64,000 nucleotides of DNA from UBA10649 sp037130755 (GCA_037130755.1 JBAXSI010000006.1:1-64000); one strand, 5' to 3'; positions 1-8,788 are shown, counted from the stretch's first letter. A program made the numbers and translations. The notes: generated by a model not told the origin, from the letters alone.

Positions 1-162
1 GCGCCGGTCAAGAAGGCTGCGCCGGTCAAGAAGGCTGCGCCGGTCAAGAAGGCCGCGGCCCAGCCGACGCGCTCCATGGGAACTCCGCGTGAGGTGGCTC
101 CGAAGAAGGCCGCGCCGGCGAAGAAGGCCGCGCCCGTCAAGAAGGCCGCGCCGGCGAAGAAG
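1..162 (+). repeat. Tandem 18-bp coding repeats encoding APVKKA-type units
   Basis: Three consecutive near-identical 18-bp units start at 1, 19 and 37 (consensus GCGCCGGTCAAGAAGGCT). A second block of three, with GCGCCGGCGAAGAAGGCC and a variant, runs from 112 to 162. The unit length is a multiple of three, so copy-number change would lengthen or shorten the basic tail of the zinc-finger protein without a frameshift. More units may lie to the left of the window. Confidence 0.85.
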
Positions 163-552
163 AGCCTGAAGGTGCGCGCGGACGAGAGGCCTTGGACGGC
201 GCAGGAGCTGGCCGCCGTCACGGCCGACCTTCACGAGGACCGCACCCGCCTGCTTGAGGAGATCGCCAACGCTGAGGTGGGGCTCGCCGACCTCATCCGT
301 GACTCCGGCGACGGTGCCGGGGACGACCAGGCCGACGCAGGGAGCAAGACCTTCGAGCGCGAGCATGAGATGTCGCTGGCCAACAACGCACGCGACATGC
401 TCGATCAGGTCCAGCACGCGCTCCAGCGCATCGAGCAGGGCACGTACGGCAACTGCGAGTCATGTGGGAACGCCATCGGCAAGATGCGGCTGCAGGCCTT
501 CCCGCGGGCGACCTTGTGCATGTCCTGCAAGCAGGCGGAGGAGCGCTACTAG
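1..552 (+). CDS. DksA/TraR-type zinc-finger protein with lysine/alanine-rich N-terminus (5' truncated by window edge)
   Basis: The reading frame is open from base 1, so the true start lies left of the window; an internal ATG exists at 76. The first ~55 visible codons are a Lys/Ala/Pro repeat of the type KKAAPVKKAAP, like the tails of histone H1 or actinobacterial HU-type proteins. This is followed by an acidic, probably coiled-coil region and a C-terminal C4 zinc finger (visible residues C152, C155, C173, C176; spacing C-x2-C-x17-C-x2-C). The DksA/TraR family acts on RNA polymerase in proteobacteria. In actinobacteria this K/A-rich version typically sits next to lspA, as here, and a nucleoid-binding role is more plausible (inference). 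The stop codon is 20 nt before the lspA start. Family assignment is firm; function is not. Confidence 0.85.
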   Translation, partial: APVKKAAPVKKAAPVKKAAAQPTRSMGTPREVAPKKAAPAKKAAPVKKAAPAKKSLKVRADERPWTAQELAAVTADLHEDRTRLLEEIANAEVGLADLIRDSGDGAGDDQADAGSKTFEREHEMSLANNARDMLDQVQHALQRIEQGTYGNCESCGNAIGKMRLQAFPRATLCMSCKQAEERY

Positions 553-560
553 TCGGCGGA

Positions 561-566
561 TACAGT
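561..566 (+). promoter_or_regulatory. -10 hexamer TACAGT of a leaderless lspA transcript
   Basis: TACAGT lies 6 nt upstream of the GTG at 573, so the expected transcription start coincides with the start codon. There is no Shine-Dalgarno sequence. This supports GTG 573 rather than an upstream in-frame start inside the preceding gene. No good -35 is visible. Confidence 0.55.
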
Positions 567-572
567 GGCGCG

Positions 573-1160
573 GTGACCGACGCCGCCACCTCCGACGCCC
601 CGTCGTCGACCGCGCCGGCCGGCGCGAGCCGTCGCCGGAGCCTGATCGTCCTCGGCTGTGTGGCCGTCGGCGTCGTCGTGCTCGACCAGCTGAGCAAGCA
701 CTGGGTCGTCTCCTCGATCCTGCCCCGCCTCCAGTCCGGAGAGGGCCCGATCGTCCTCCTCGGCGGGCTGGTGAAGTTCACCTACACCGAGAACACCGGG
801 GCTGCCTTCTCCATGGGGACCGGCATGACGTGGGTCTTCACCCTGATTGCGATCGGCGTGGCCGTCGTCATCCTCCGCTCCTCGCGGCGCCTCGGCAGCG
901 TCTGGTGGGCGGTGGCCCTCGGCGGACTGCTCGGCGGGGCGGTGGGCAATCTGATCGACCGCCTCACCCGCGAGCCGGGCTTCGGCCGCGGCTACGTCGT
1001 CGACTGGATCCAGCTCCCGCACTTCGCGGTGTTCAACCTGGCTGATTCTGCGATCGTCTGCTCGGCGATCTTGATGGTGGCCCTGTCGGTGTTCGGCGTC
1101 GAGTTCGACGGCCGGCCACGTGGGGCCAGCGCGGCGAGCGCCGGAGCGGACGTCGCGTGA
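573..1160 (+). CDS. lspA: Lipoprotein signal peptidase (signal peptidase II)
   Basis: Membrane aspartyl protease that removes the signal peptide from diacylglyceryl-modified prolipoproteins, acting after Lgt (also in this window). The protein is 195 aa with four predicted membrane helices. Family blocks are clear: TENTGAAFSMG, then GNLIDR with catalytic Asp129, then FNLADS with catalytic Asp158. Start GTG 573 is chosen because a TACAGT -10 box sits 6 nt upstream and the N-terminus then has a normal length. The first ~25 residues are Ala/Ser/Thr-rich and cytoplasmic. It is followed 22 nt later by rluD, a common actinobacterial pairing. Confidence 0.95.
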   Translation: MTDAATSDAPSSTAPAGASRRRSLIVLGCVAVGVVVLDQLSKHWVVSSILPRLQSGEGPIVLLGGLVKFTYTENTGAAFSMGTGMTWVFTLIAIGVAVVILRSSRRLGSVWWAVALGGLLGGAVGNLIDRLTREPGFGRGYVVDWIQLPHFAVFNLADSAIVCSAILMVALSVFGVEFDGRPRGASAASAGADVA

Positions 1161-1182
1161 GCGCCGACCTTCGCGCGACCTC

Positions 1183-2109
1183 ATGACCGAGCGGCTGCTG
1201 CCGGTCCCGGAGGGGCTCGCCGGCGAGCGCCTCGACGTGGCCCTGACCCGATTGCTGGGGCTGTCGAGGTCTCGGGCAGCCGATCTGGTGGCCGAGGGCG
1301 CGGTCCTGGTGGATGGGCGCCCCGCCAGCAAATCCGAGCGGCTCCTTGCGGGCTCCCTGCTGCAGGTGGACCTGCGCGAGCCGATAGCCGAGGAGACCGG
1401 CCCGCCGGAGCCGGTGCCCGGGATGACCGTCCTCTTCGACGACGACGACGTGGTGGTCGTCGACAAGCCGGTCGGGGTGGCCGCGCATCCGAGCCCGGGC
1501 TGGAGTGGGCCCACCGTGATCGGCGGGCTGGCTGCCGCGGGGTACCGGATCAGCACGTCCGGGGCCTCCGAGCGGCAGGGGATCGTCCATCGCCTCGACG
1601 TCGGCACCTCCGGCGTGATGGCCGTCGCGAAGAGCGAGGCCGCCTACACGAGCCTGAAGGCCCAGTTCAAAGACCGCACCGTCGAGAAGATCTACCACGC
1701 GGTGGTGCACGGACACTGCGATCCGCTCAGCGGCACGATCGACGCACCCATCGACCGCCACCCCCAGCACGACTACAAGTGGGCGGTCGTCACCGGAGGC
1801 AAGGACAGCGTCACGCACTACGACACCCTTGAGGCCTTCCCGCGTGCCTCGCTGCTCGAGGTGCACCTCGAGACGGGCCGGACCCACCAGATCCGCGTCC
1901 ACATGGCGGCCGTCCGGCACCCCTGCGTGGGCGACCTGACGTACGGCGCCGACCCCGTCCTGTCCAAACGGCTGGGGCTGACGAGGCAGTGGTTGCACGC
2001 GGTGCGCCTGGAGTTCGACCATCCCTCGTCGGGGGAGCGCATCGTCGTGACCAGTGCCTACCCCGAGGACCTGAGAATCGCAGTCGAACGGCTGGCCACC
2101 GGCGTGTGA
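1183..2109 (+). CDS. rluD: RluD-family 23S rRNA pseudouridine synthase
   Basis: Converts uridines in large-subunit rRNA to pseudouridine. The 308-aa protein has an N-terminal S4 RNA-binding domain (about residues 10-65, RLDVALTRLLGLSRSRAADL) and a RluA-type catalytic domain with HRLDVGTSG, where Asp139 is the expected nucleophile. It also has the late RTHQIRVHMA motif. ATG 1183 is preferred over the GTG at 1120, which would overlap lspA by 41 nt. The exact target uridines cannot be told from sequence; RluA/RluC-like specificity is possible. Confidence 0.9.
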   Translation: MTERLLPVPEGLAGERLDVALTRLLGLSRSRAADLVAEGAVLVDGRPASKSERLLAGSLLQVDLREPIAEETGPPEPVPGMTVLFDDDDVVVVDKPVGVAAHPSPGWSGPTVIGGLAAAGYRISTSGASERQGIVHRLDVGTSGVMAVAKSEAAYTSLKAQFKDRTVEKIYHAVVHGHCDPLSGTIDAPIDRHPQHDYKWAVVTGGKDSVTHYDTLEAFPRASLLEVHLETGRTHQIRVHMAAVRHPCVGDLTYGADPVLSKRLGLTRQWLHAVRLEFDHPSSGERIVVTSAYPEDLRIAVERLATGV

Positions 2110-2157
2110 GCCGTCCGGACGTCGGTCGGGGGCGTTAGGTTCGGTGAGGTCCAAAGT

Positions 2158-2163
2158 TAGGGT
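2158..2163 (+). promoter_or_regulatory. -10 hexamer TAGGGT for leaderless dnaE
   Basis: TAGGGT is 7 nt before GTG 2171. TTAGGT at 2135-2140 lies 17 nt upstream and could be a weak -35. This favours GTG 2171 over the GTG at 2144 and the ATG at 2204 as the dnaE start. Confidence 0.5.
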
Positions 2164-2170
2164 GGGTGAC

Positions 2171-5100
2171 GTGTCGTCGGGTGCAGAAGCGCAGAGCGGT
2201 CTGATGCCTGCCCGCAGCGCGTCCGGGTCTGGAACGGACCAGTTCGTCCACCTCCACGTGCACACCGAGTACTCGATGCTCGACGGCGCCGCACGGCTCG
2301 GGGACCTCTTCGACGAGGCCGCCCGCCTGGGGATGCCGGCCGTCGCGATGACCGACCACGGAAACCTCTACGGAGCCTTCGAGTTCTACAAGGGCGCCAA
2401 GGCCCGCGGCATCAAGCCGATCATCGGGCTCGAGGGCTACTACGCGCCGCAGGGCCGCTTCGAGCGGCGTCCGTTCGACTTCGGCGGCGGGTTCGACGAG
2501 GGCACGCCTGACGACTCGAGCGCGGGCCGGGGCAAGCAGAGCTACACGCACATGACGCTCTGGGCCGAGAACACCCCGGGCATGCACAACCTGTTCCGGC
2601 TGTCGTCCCTTGCCAGCCTTGAGGGGTACTACCACAAGCCGCGCTTCGACCGGGAGCTGCTCGAGCGCTACGGCAAGGGCCTGATCGGGACCACCGGCTG
2701 CCCGAGCGGCGAGGTCAACCGCTGGCTCCAGGCCGGTCGATACGACAGGGCGCTCGCCGCCGCGGCCGACTACCGCGACATCCTCGGTCCTGGCAACTAC
2801 TTCTGCGAGGTCATGGACCACGGACTGCCGATCGAGCGGCGGTTCCGCGAGGATCTCCTGAAGATCGCCAGGTCGCTCGACATCCCACTGGTCGCGACCA
2901 ACGACCTGCACTACGTCCACAGCACCGACGCCGACTCCCACGACGTGCTGCTGTGCATCGGAACGCGCACCACGATGGACGATCCGAAGCGCTTCCGGTT
3001 CGACGGCCGCGACTTCTACGTGAAGTCGGCCGACGAGATGCGCCGGGTCTGGTCCGAACTGCCCGAGGCCTGCGACAACACGCTCCTGATCGCCGAGCGC
3101 TGCGACGTCACGTTCAACGAGGGCGCCAACCTCATGCCGCAGTTCCCGATCCCCGACGGGGAGTCCGAGGAGTCGTGGCTGGTCAAGGAGGTCGAGCGGG
3201 GCCTGCTGCATCGCTACAACGGATCGGTGCCTGACGAGGTACGTCGGCAGGCGGAGTACGAGGTCGGCGTCGTCATCCAGATGGGCTTCCCGGGCTACTT
3301 CCTCGTGGTCGCTGACCTTGTCCGCCATGCCAAGGAGAGCGGCATCCGCGTCGGCCCGGGCCGCGGCTCGGCGGCGGGCGCGATGATCGCCTACGCACTC
3401 GGCATCACCGAACTTGATCCGATCAAGCACAAGCTGCTCTTCGAGAGGTTCCTGAACCCCGAGCGCATCTCGATGCCTGACATCGACATGGACTTCGACG
3501 AGCGCCGCCGCGCCGACATGATCCGCTACGCCACCGAGAAGTACGGCGAGGAGCGGGTCGCGCAGATCATCACCTACGGGTCCATCAAGGCCAAGGCAGC
3601 CGTCAAGGACAGCGCGCGCGTCCTCGGCTATGCCTACGCCGTGGGCGACAAGATCACCAAGGCCATGCCGCCGGCGGTGATGGGCAAGGACATCTCCCTC
3701 GCCGGCGCGTTCGATCCCAAGAACCCGCGCTACGGCGAGGCCGCGGCGTTCCGCGCGCTGTACGACTCCGACCCCGACACCAAGCGCGTGGTCGACACGG
3801 CGAAGGGTCTCGAGGGACTCAAGCGACAGCCCGGCGTTCACGCCGCCGGCGTCATCTTGTGCCGCGAGCCGCTGCTCGACGTCATCCCGCTGTGGCGGCG
3901 CGACCAGGACGGCGCGGTCATCACGCAGTTCGACATGGGCGCCTGCGAGGCGCTAGGCCTCCTCAAGATGGACTTCCTGGGCCTGCGCAACCTCACCGTG
4001 CTCGACGACTGCCTGCGCAACATCGAGACCAATCGCGGCGAGACGATCGTCCTGGAGATCTTGACCCTCGACGATCCGGCCACCTACGAACTGCTCACGC
4101 GCGGCGACACCCTCGGCGTCTTCCAGCTTGACGGTGGGCCGATGCGGGCGCTGCTGCGCTCGATGGCGCCCGACAACTTCGAGGACATCTCCGCCGTCCT
4201 GGCGCTGTACCGACCAGGCCCGATGGGCGCCAACGCGCACAACGACTACGCGGACCGCAAGAACGGCCGCAAGCCGGTCATGCCGATCCACCCGGAGCTC
4301 GCCGAGGCCCTGTCCGACATCCTCGACGACACGTACGGCCTGATCGTGTACCAGGAGCAGGTCATGGCCATCGCGCAGAAGCTCGCCGGCTTCTCGCTGG
4401 GCAACGCCGACCTGCTGCGTCGCGCCATGGGCAAGAAGAAGAAGGAGATCCTCGACAAGGAGTACGTGCCGTTCCGCGACGGCATGCGCGTCAACGGGTA
4501 CTCCGAGGCGGCGATCAAGACGCTGTGGGACATCCTGGTCCCGTTCTCCGACTACGCCTTCAACAAGGCGCACACCGCGGGCTACGGCCTGGTGTCCTAC
4601 TGGACGGCGTTCCTCAAGGCCAACTACCCGGCCGAGTACATGGCTGCGCTGTTGACGTCGGTCAAGGACGACAAGGATCGTTCCGCGGTCTACCTCAACG
4701 AGTGCAGGAAGATGGGCATCAAGGTCCTGCCGCCCGACGTCAACGACTCCGACTTCGACTTCACCCCGCGTGGCACTGACATCCGCTTCGGGCTCTCGGC
4801 GATCCGCAACGTCGGCGGCAACGTGGTCGAGTCCATCCTCGCGACGCGGCGACGCGTCGGCCGGTTCGCGGACTTCCACGACTTCATCGCCAAGGTCGAT
4901 GCGTCGGTATGCAACAAGCGCGTCGTCGAGTCCCTCATCAAGTCAGGTGCGTTCGACTCACTCGGCGACACCCGCAAGGGCCTCGTCCAGATCCACGAGC
5001 AGGTCGTCGATGCGGCCGTCGACATCAAGCGCGCCGAGGCGCACGGGCAGTTCGACCTCTTCGGCGGCCTCGGCGGCGACAACGAGGTCTCGGCGATTCC

Positions 5101-5761
5101 CCGAGAGATTCCTTCGATAGGGGAGTGGGAGAAGTCGGTCCTCCTCGCCCACGAGCGCGAGATGCTCGGGCTGTACGTGTCGGACCATCCGCTGCATGGT
5201 GCCGAGCGGCTGCTGGCACAGCTCACCGACCGCACGATCGCCTCCCTGATGATCGACGACCACGGCGAGGTCTCCACCGCCACCGTCGGAGGCCTTGTCA
5301 CCTCCGTGCAGCGCAAGACGACCAAGAAGGGCAGTCCCTGGGCCATCGTGACGCTGGAGGACCTCGAGGGCTCCGTCGACGTGATGGTGTTCCCGCAGGT
5401 GTACGCCGCTGTGAGCACGCTGCTCATCGACGACTCCGTGATCATCGTCAAGGCCAAGGTCGACCACAGCGACGACGACGGGCTTCGCCTGGTGGCACTG
5501 GAGATCTCGCAGCCGGACCTGAGCGAGGCGGTCAGCGGACCGGTGCGCCTGACGATGGCCTCGACCCGCTGCATCCCGCCGCTGGTCGAGCGACTGAAGG
5601 AAGTCCTCGCGGGCCATCCGGGCACCACCGAGGTGCACCTGCATCTCACCGGTGGCTCACGCACGACGGTCCTGCGGCTCGACGACAAGCTGCGCGTCAC
5701 GCCGTCGCCGGCCCTGTACGGGGACCTCAAGGCTCTCCTCGGCCCGAGCTGCCTGGGCTGA
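2171..5761 (+). CDS. dnaE: DNA polymerase III alpha subunit (DnaE1 type)
   Basis: Replicative DNA polymerase catalytic subunit, 1196 aa. The N-terminal PHP domain keeps its metal ligands (HLHVHTEYS, MTDHGN, NDLHYV), as in actinobacterial DnaE1 proteins where this domain supplies 3'-5' proofreading. The palm carries the catalytic Asp triad in PDIDMDFDE (about residues 436-444). A C-terminal OB-fold is visible around GGLVTSVQRKTTKKGSPWA. Start GTG 2171 is backed by the -10 box; alternatives are GTG 2144 and ATG 2204. Its stop overlaps the next start by one base (TGATG at 5759-5763), implying translational coupling. Confidence 0.96.
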   Translation: MSSGAEAQSGLMPARSASGSGTDQFVHLHVHTEYSMLDGAARLGDLFDEAARLGMPAVAMTDHGNLYGAFEFYKGAKARGIKPIIGLEGYYAPQGRFERRPFDFGGGFDEGTPDDSSAGRGKQSYTHMTLWAENTPGMHNLFRLSSLASLEGYYHKPRFDRELLERYGKGLIGTTGCPSGEVNRWLQAGRYDRALAAAADYRDILGPGNYFCEVMDHGLPIERRFREDLLKIARSLDIPLVATNDLHYVHSTDADSHDVLLCIGTRTTMDDPKRFRFDGRDFYVKSADEMRRVWSELPEACDNTLLIAERCDVTFNEGANLMPQFPIPDGESEESWLVKEVERGLLHRYNGSVPDEVRRQAEYEVGVVIQMGFPGYFLVVADLVRHAKESGIRVGPGRGSAAGAMIAYALGITELDPIKHKLLFERFLNPERISMPDIDMDFDERRRADMIRYATEKYGEERVAQIITYGSIKAKAAVKDSARVLGYAYAVGDKITKAMPPAVMGKDISLAGAFDPKNPRYGEAAAFRALYDSDPDTKRVVDTAKGLEGLKRQPGVHAAGVILCREPLLDVIPLWRRDQDGAVITQFDMGACEALGLLKMDFLGLRNLTVLDDCLRNIETNRGETIVLEILTLDDPATYELLTRGDTLGVFQLDGGPMRALLRSMAPDNFEDISAVLALYRPGPMGANAHNDYADRKNGRKPVMPIHPELAEALSDILDDTYGLIVYQEQVMAIAQKLAGFSLGNADLLRRAMGKKKKEILDKEYVPFRDGMRVNGYSEAAIKTLWDILVPFSDYAFNKAHTAGYGLVSYWTAFLKANYPAEYMAALLTSVKDDKDRSAVYLNECRKMGIKVLPPDVNDSDFDFTPRGTDIRFGLSAIRNVGGNVVESILATRRRVGRFADFHDFIAKVDASVCNKRVVESLIKSGAFDSLGDTRKGLVQIHEQVVDAAVDIKRAEAHGQFDLFGGLGGDNEVSAIPREIPSIGEWEKSVLLAHEREMLGLYVSDHPLHGAERLLAQLTDRTIASLMIDDHGEVSTATVGGLVTSVQRKTTKKGSPWAIVTLEDLEGSVDVMVFPQVYAAVSTLLIDDSVIIVKAKVDHSDDDGLRLVALEISQPDLSEAVSGPVRLTMASTRCIPPLVERLKEVLAGHPGTTEVHLHLTGGSRTTVLRLDDKLRVTPSPALYGDLKALLGPSCLG

Positions 5762-6273
5762 TGACCACCGCTCGCAAGGCCTCCGCAGTCATCATCGCCG
5801 GCGTCGTCGTCGGCTTGGTGAGCGGACTTGCGCTTGGTGTCGTGTGGTGGCGCCTTGCCCCGCGCGTGCCGCTCGTCGTTCAGCCGGGCGCGTCCTTCCC
5901 ACAGGGCTACCAGCCGGAGGGCTACCTCGCCGCCGATGCAGCCTTCGGGGCCCTCGCGGTCATCGCCGGCGTGGCCATCACGATCGGGCTGGCCAACATG
6001 CGGCGCGAGCACCTGTTCAGCGTGCTCATCGCCGCACTCCTGGCCGGCGTCATCGGCACGGCGGCCATGTGGTGGGTTGGCACCCGGCTGGGATCGGTCG
6101 ACATCCAGGGGCTGAGCGCGACGACGACGACCGATGTCGTGGTCGACGCACCGCTCAAGGTCGCGATGCCGGGCATGTACGTGATGTGGCCGATCGCGTC
6201 CGCCCTTGTCGTGACGATCCTCGCGCTGGGCGACTGGATATCCGAGGTCAGGTCCGCCCGCCGCGGGCGATAG
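5761..6273 (+). CDS. Small multi-spanning membrane protein of unknown function
   Basis: 170 aa, coupled to dnaE by a TGATG overlap. Hydrophobic segments lie at about residues 9-27, 58-76, 83-103 and 139-157, giving four likely helices. A loop of about 30 residues follows the first helix (rich in Pro/Gly/Tyr) and a Thr/Val-rich loop precedes the last. It could be a DUF2567-like actinobacterial protein, but I cannot confirm that. Its last 26 bp overlap the 3' end of the convergent YbaK-like gene, an unusual tail-to-tail overlap. Confidence 0.7.
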   Translation: MTTARKASAVIIAGVVVGLVSGLALGVVWWRLAPRVPLVVQPGASFPQGYQPEGYLAADAAFGALAVIAGVAITIGLANMRREHLFSVLIAALLAGVIGTAAMWWVGTRLGSVDIQGLSATTTTDVVVDAPLKVAMPGMYVMWPIASALVVTILALGDWISEVRSARRGR

Positions 6274-6751
6274 CGGCGAACTGCCCGCCGGTGATCGCCG
6301 CCAGGTCGACCGGCGCCAGCCCGATGTCGAACCCGCGCTGGCCACCGCTGACATAGATGAGGTCGAGTGCCTGCGCGCTGTCGTCGATGATGGTGGGCAG
6401 TGCCTTCTTCTGGCCGATGGGGGAGATGCCGCCGACGACGTAGCCGCTCACGCGCTGGGCCATCGCGGGGTCGGCCATCTCTGCCTTGCGGCCGTTCCGG
6501 GCGGCGGCGAGTGCCTTCAGGTCGAGAGTCGTGTCGACCGGAACGATGGCGATGACGGGGGCCCCGTCGATCGTGGCCATCAGCGTCTTGAAGACCTCGG
6601 CTGGGGCGAGTCCGAGGGCCTGCGCCGCCTCGATGCCATACGACGTGGCGGAGGGGTCGTGGTCATAGACGTGCGAGGTGAAGGAGATCCCGGCCCGGGT
6701 GAGTGCCACCGTGGCCGGGGTGCCTGGCTGGCGGGCGTCGCGCTTGGCCAT
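6248..6751 (-). CDS. ybaK: YbaK/EbsC-type aminoacyl-tRNA deacylase (Cys-tRNA(Pro) deacylase)
   Basis: 167-aa stand-alone editing protein that hydrolyses mischarged Cys-tRNA(Pro). Family features are EVFKTL with the conserved Lys near residue 54 and the glycine-rich GGISPIGQKK block. Length is typical of YbaK. It starts one base after the stop of the upstream minus-strand gene, so the two form an operon. Substrate could instead be another mischarged tRNA of the YbaK/ProX superfamily. Confidence 0.9.
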   Translation of the reverse strand: MAKRDARQPGTPATVALTRAGISFTSHVYDHDPSATSYGIEAAQALGLAPAEVFKTLMATIDGAPVIAIVPVDTTLDLKALAAARNGRKAEMADPAMAQRVSGYVVGGISPIGQKKALPTIIDDSAQALDLIYVSGGQRGFDIGLAPVDLAAITGGQFAAIARGGRT

Positions 6752-6752
6752 G

Positions 6753-7445
6753 TCAGTTGGGCGAGGGATCCGGGCTCGACATGTCGATGGCCGGCACGGC
6801 GGACAGCGCTGAAATCAGGCCGGTCTCGCGGTGCAGCAGGGAGCGGGCCAGCGCGAGGCGTGCTCCGGTCGATTCCGCTGACAGCAGGTCCTGCCGCTCG
6901 CTGGCGGGCAGCACCATGGCCGCGGTGACCAGGTAGCTGAGCACCGTCGGGTCGTCGGGCAGGTCCTCGTCGTCGTCGGGGTCGACCTCGAGGTCGTCGT
7001 CGGCCGCGGCCACCTGGCCGCTCAGGGCGTGGCGATAGGCCACGAATCGGCGGCTGACCTCGAGGGCCGCGAAGAGGTCCCGGGCGTCGGTCGGGTCGTC
7101 GAGGAACTCCACGTCGCCTCGGATCAGCGGCTCGGACGTGTCGATCCCGTGGAGTCGGAAGCGGCGACTGCCGGCGGTGACGATGTCGTAGCGCCCATCG
7201 TCGAGCCGCTCCGCCTGCCGCAGGATCGTCGCCGTGCCGACGGGGAACAGGGCGTCCATGCCCTCACGCTCGACGTCGTGGCCGTCGCGCGCGGCGATTA
7301 TGCCGAACTCGCGCGCGTCCTCGTCCGGGATTGCCAGCAGTTCCTCCACCAGTTCCCGGTAGCGCGGCTCGAAGATGTGCAGCGGCATGACCAGTCCCGG
7401 CACCAGCACGGTGTTGAGCGGAAAGAGCGGAAGGGGCGAGCGCAC
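6753..7445 (-). CDS. Lon protease N-terminal (substrate-binding) domain protein
   Basis: 230 aa. The first ~190 residues match the stand-alone LON substrate-binding domain family: LPLFPLNTVLVPGLVMPLHI near the N-terminus and FEPRYRELV directly after. No ATPase or protease domain is present, as is normal for this family. An acidic stretch (VDPDDDEDLPDD) sits in the middle. GTG 7445 is chosen as start because a minus-strand TACGCT lies 6 nt upstream; an extended frame upstream overlaps hisD and is rejected. Role unknown, perhaps protein quality control (inference). Confidence 0.85.
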   Translation of the reverse strand: MRSPLPLFPLNTVLVPGLVMPLHIFEPRYRELVEELLAIPDEDAREFGIIAARDGHDVEREGMDALFPVGTATILRQAERLDDGRYDIVTAGSRRFRLHGIDTSEPLIRGDVEFLDDPTDARDLFAALEVSRRFVAYRHALSGQVAAADDDLEVDPDDDEDLPDDPTVLSYLVTAAMVLPASERQDLLSAESTGARLALARSLLHRETGLISALSAVPAIDMSSPDPSPN

Positions 7446-7467
7446 CCCGGCAGCGTAAGGTAAGTCC
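7446..7467. promoter_or_regulatory. 22-bp divergent promoter with overlapping -10 boxes (hisD / Lon-N gene)
   Basis: Only 22 bp separate the two divergent GTG starts. On the plus strand TAAGGT (7456-7461) is 6 nt before GTG 7468. On the minus strand TACGCT (7457-7452) is 6 nt before GTG 7445. The two hexamers overlap by two bases, so both genes look leaderless and polymerase binding should be mutually exclusive. Confidence 0.55.
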
Positions 7468-8787
7468 GTGATTCGCCGCATCGACCTGCGTGGTTCGCAC
7501 GCCGATCCTCGGTCCGTGGTGCCCCGTGCCGCGCTCGACGTGGCCGACGCCGGGCATCGGATCGCCCCGATCCTCGAGGACGTGCGCGTCGAAGGCGCTG
7601 AAGCCGTGCTGCGGTGGTCCGAGCAGCTCGACGGTGTCCGTCCGTTGTCGCTCCGGGTCCCGATCGACCGCATGGCGGCGGCGGCCGATGCGCTGGACCC
7701 AGGCGTTCGGGCCGCACTCCTCGAGTCGATCGCCCGAGCCCGTCGCGTCCACCTCGACCAACGACGCGTCGACGTCGCCACAGTCGTGGTGCCCGGCGGC
7801 ACGGTCACCGAGCGCTGGCTGCCCGTCGATCGCGTGGGCCTGTACGTGCCCGGCGGTCGCGCGGTGTACCCGAGCAGCGTGATCATGAACGTCGTCCCGG
7901 CACAGGTCGCCGGCGTGGCCTCGCTCGTCGTCGTCAGCCCGCCCCAGCGCGACTTCGACGGTTGGCCGCACCCGACGATCCTGGCCGCCTGTCACCTCCT
8001 CGGCGTCGAGGAGGTCTATGCGGTGGGCGGAGCCCAGGCGGTGGCGATGCTGGCCTACGGCGTCGACCTGCCCGACGGGACCCGGTGTGAGCCCGTCGAC
8101 CTGGTCACCGGGCCCGGAAACATCTACGTCACCGCGGCCAAACGAGCGCTGCAGGGCGTCATCGGCATCGACTCGGAGGCCGGTCCCACCGAGGTGGCGA
8201 TCCTCGCCGACGATTCCGCCGAGCCAGCGCACGTCGCGTCCGATCTCATCAGCCAGGCCGAGCACGACGTCATCGCGGCGGCGGTGCTGGTCACGGACTC
8301 CGAGTCGCTCGCTGACGCCGTCGAGTACGAGGTCATCCGCCAGGTTGCCGTCACCAAGCACGTTGAGCGCATCACCGAAGCGCTCACGGGAGTGCAGAGC
8401 GCGATCGTGCTGGTCGACGACATCGATGCCGGCCTGCGCTTCGTCGACGCCTACGCGGCCGAGCACCTCGAGATCCACACCCGGGACGCGCGCGAGGTCG
8501 CGATGCGCGTGCGCAATGCGGGTGCGATCTTCGTGGGCACGTGGTCGCCGGTGTCCTTGGGCGACTACGCCGCCGGCTCCAACCACGTCCTGCCCACGGC
8601 CGGCTCTGCCCGGCACTCCTCAGGCCTGTCGGTGCAGTCGTTCCTGCGCGGCATCCACGTGGTCGAGTACGACGAGCACGCGCTTCGCGACGTCGCCCCC
8701 CACGTCGTCGCGCTGGCCCACGCCGAGGACCTTCCCGGTCACGGTGCGGCGATCACGCAGCGGGTCGACGAGACCGGGGCAGGCTGA
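7468..8787 (+). CDS. hisD: Histidinol dehydrogenase
   Basis: Catalyses the last two steps of histidine synthesis, histidinol to histidine with two NAD+. 439 aa, a normal length. Recognised by GPGNIYVTAAKR, EAGPTEVAIL, the metal-site region around SQAEHD, and the C-terminal GSNHVLPT block. First gene of the his cluster; GTG start directly preceded by a -10 box at leaderless spacing. hisC begins one base after its stop codon. Confidence 0.97.
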   Translation: MIRRIDLRGSHADPRSVVPRAALDVADAGHRIAPILEDVRVEGAEAVLRWSEQLDGVRPLSLRVPIDRMAAAADALDPGVRAALLESIARARRVHLDQRRVDVATVVVPGGTVTERWLPVDRVGLYVPGGRAVYPSSVIMNVVPAQVAGVASLVVVSPPQRDFDGWPHPTILAACHLLGVEEVYAVGGAQAVAMLAYGVDLPDGTRCEPVDLVTGPGNIYVTAAKRALQGVIGIDSEAGPTEVAILADDSAEPAHVASDLISQAEHDVIAAAVLVTDSESLADAVEYEVIRQVAVTKHVERITEALTGVQSAIVLVDDIDAGLRFVDAYAAEHLEIHTRDAREVAMRVRNAGAIFVGTWSPVSLGDYAAGSNHVLPTAGSARHSSGLSVQSFLRGIHVVEYDEHALRDVAPHVVALAHAEDLPGHGAAITQRVDETGAG

Positions 8788-8788
8788 C

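Noticed and set aside
2135..3841. Long open frame antisense to dnaE
   Set aside because: It mirrors a strongly conserved dnaE frame; long antisense frames are expected in high-GC DNA. Composition is low-information and no start signal is evident.
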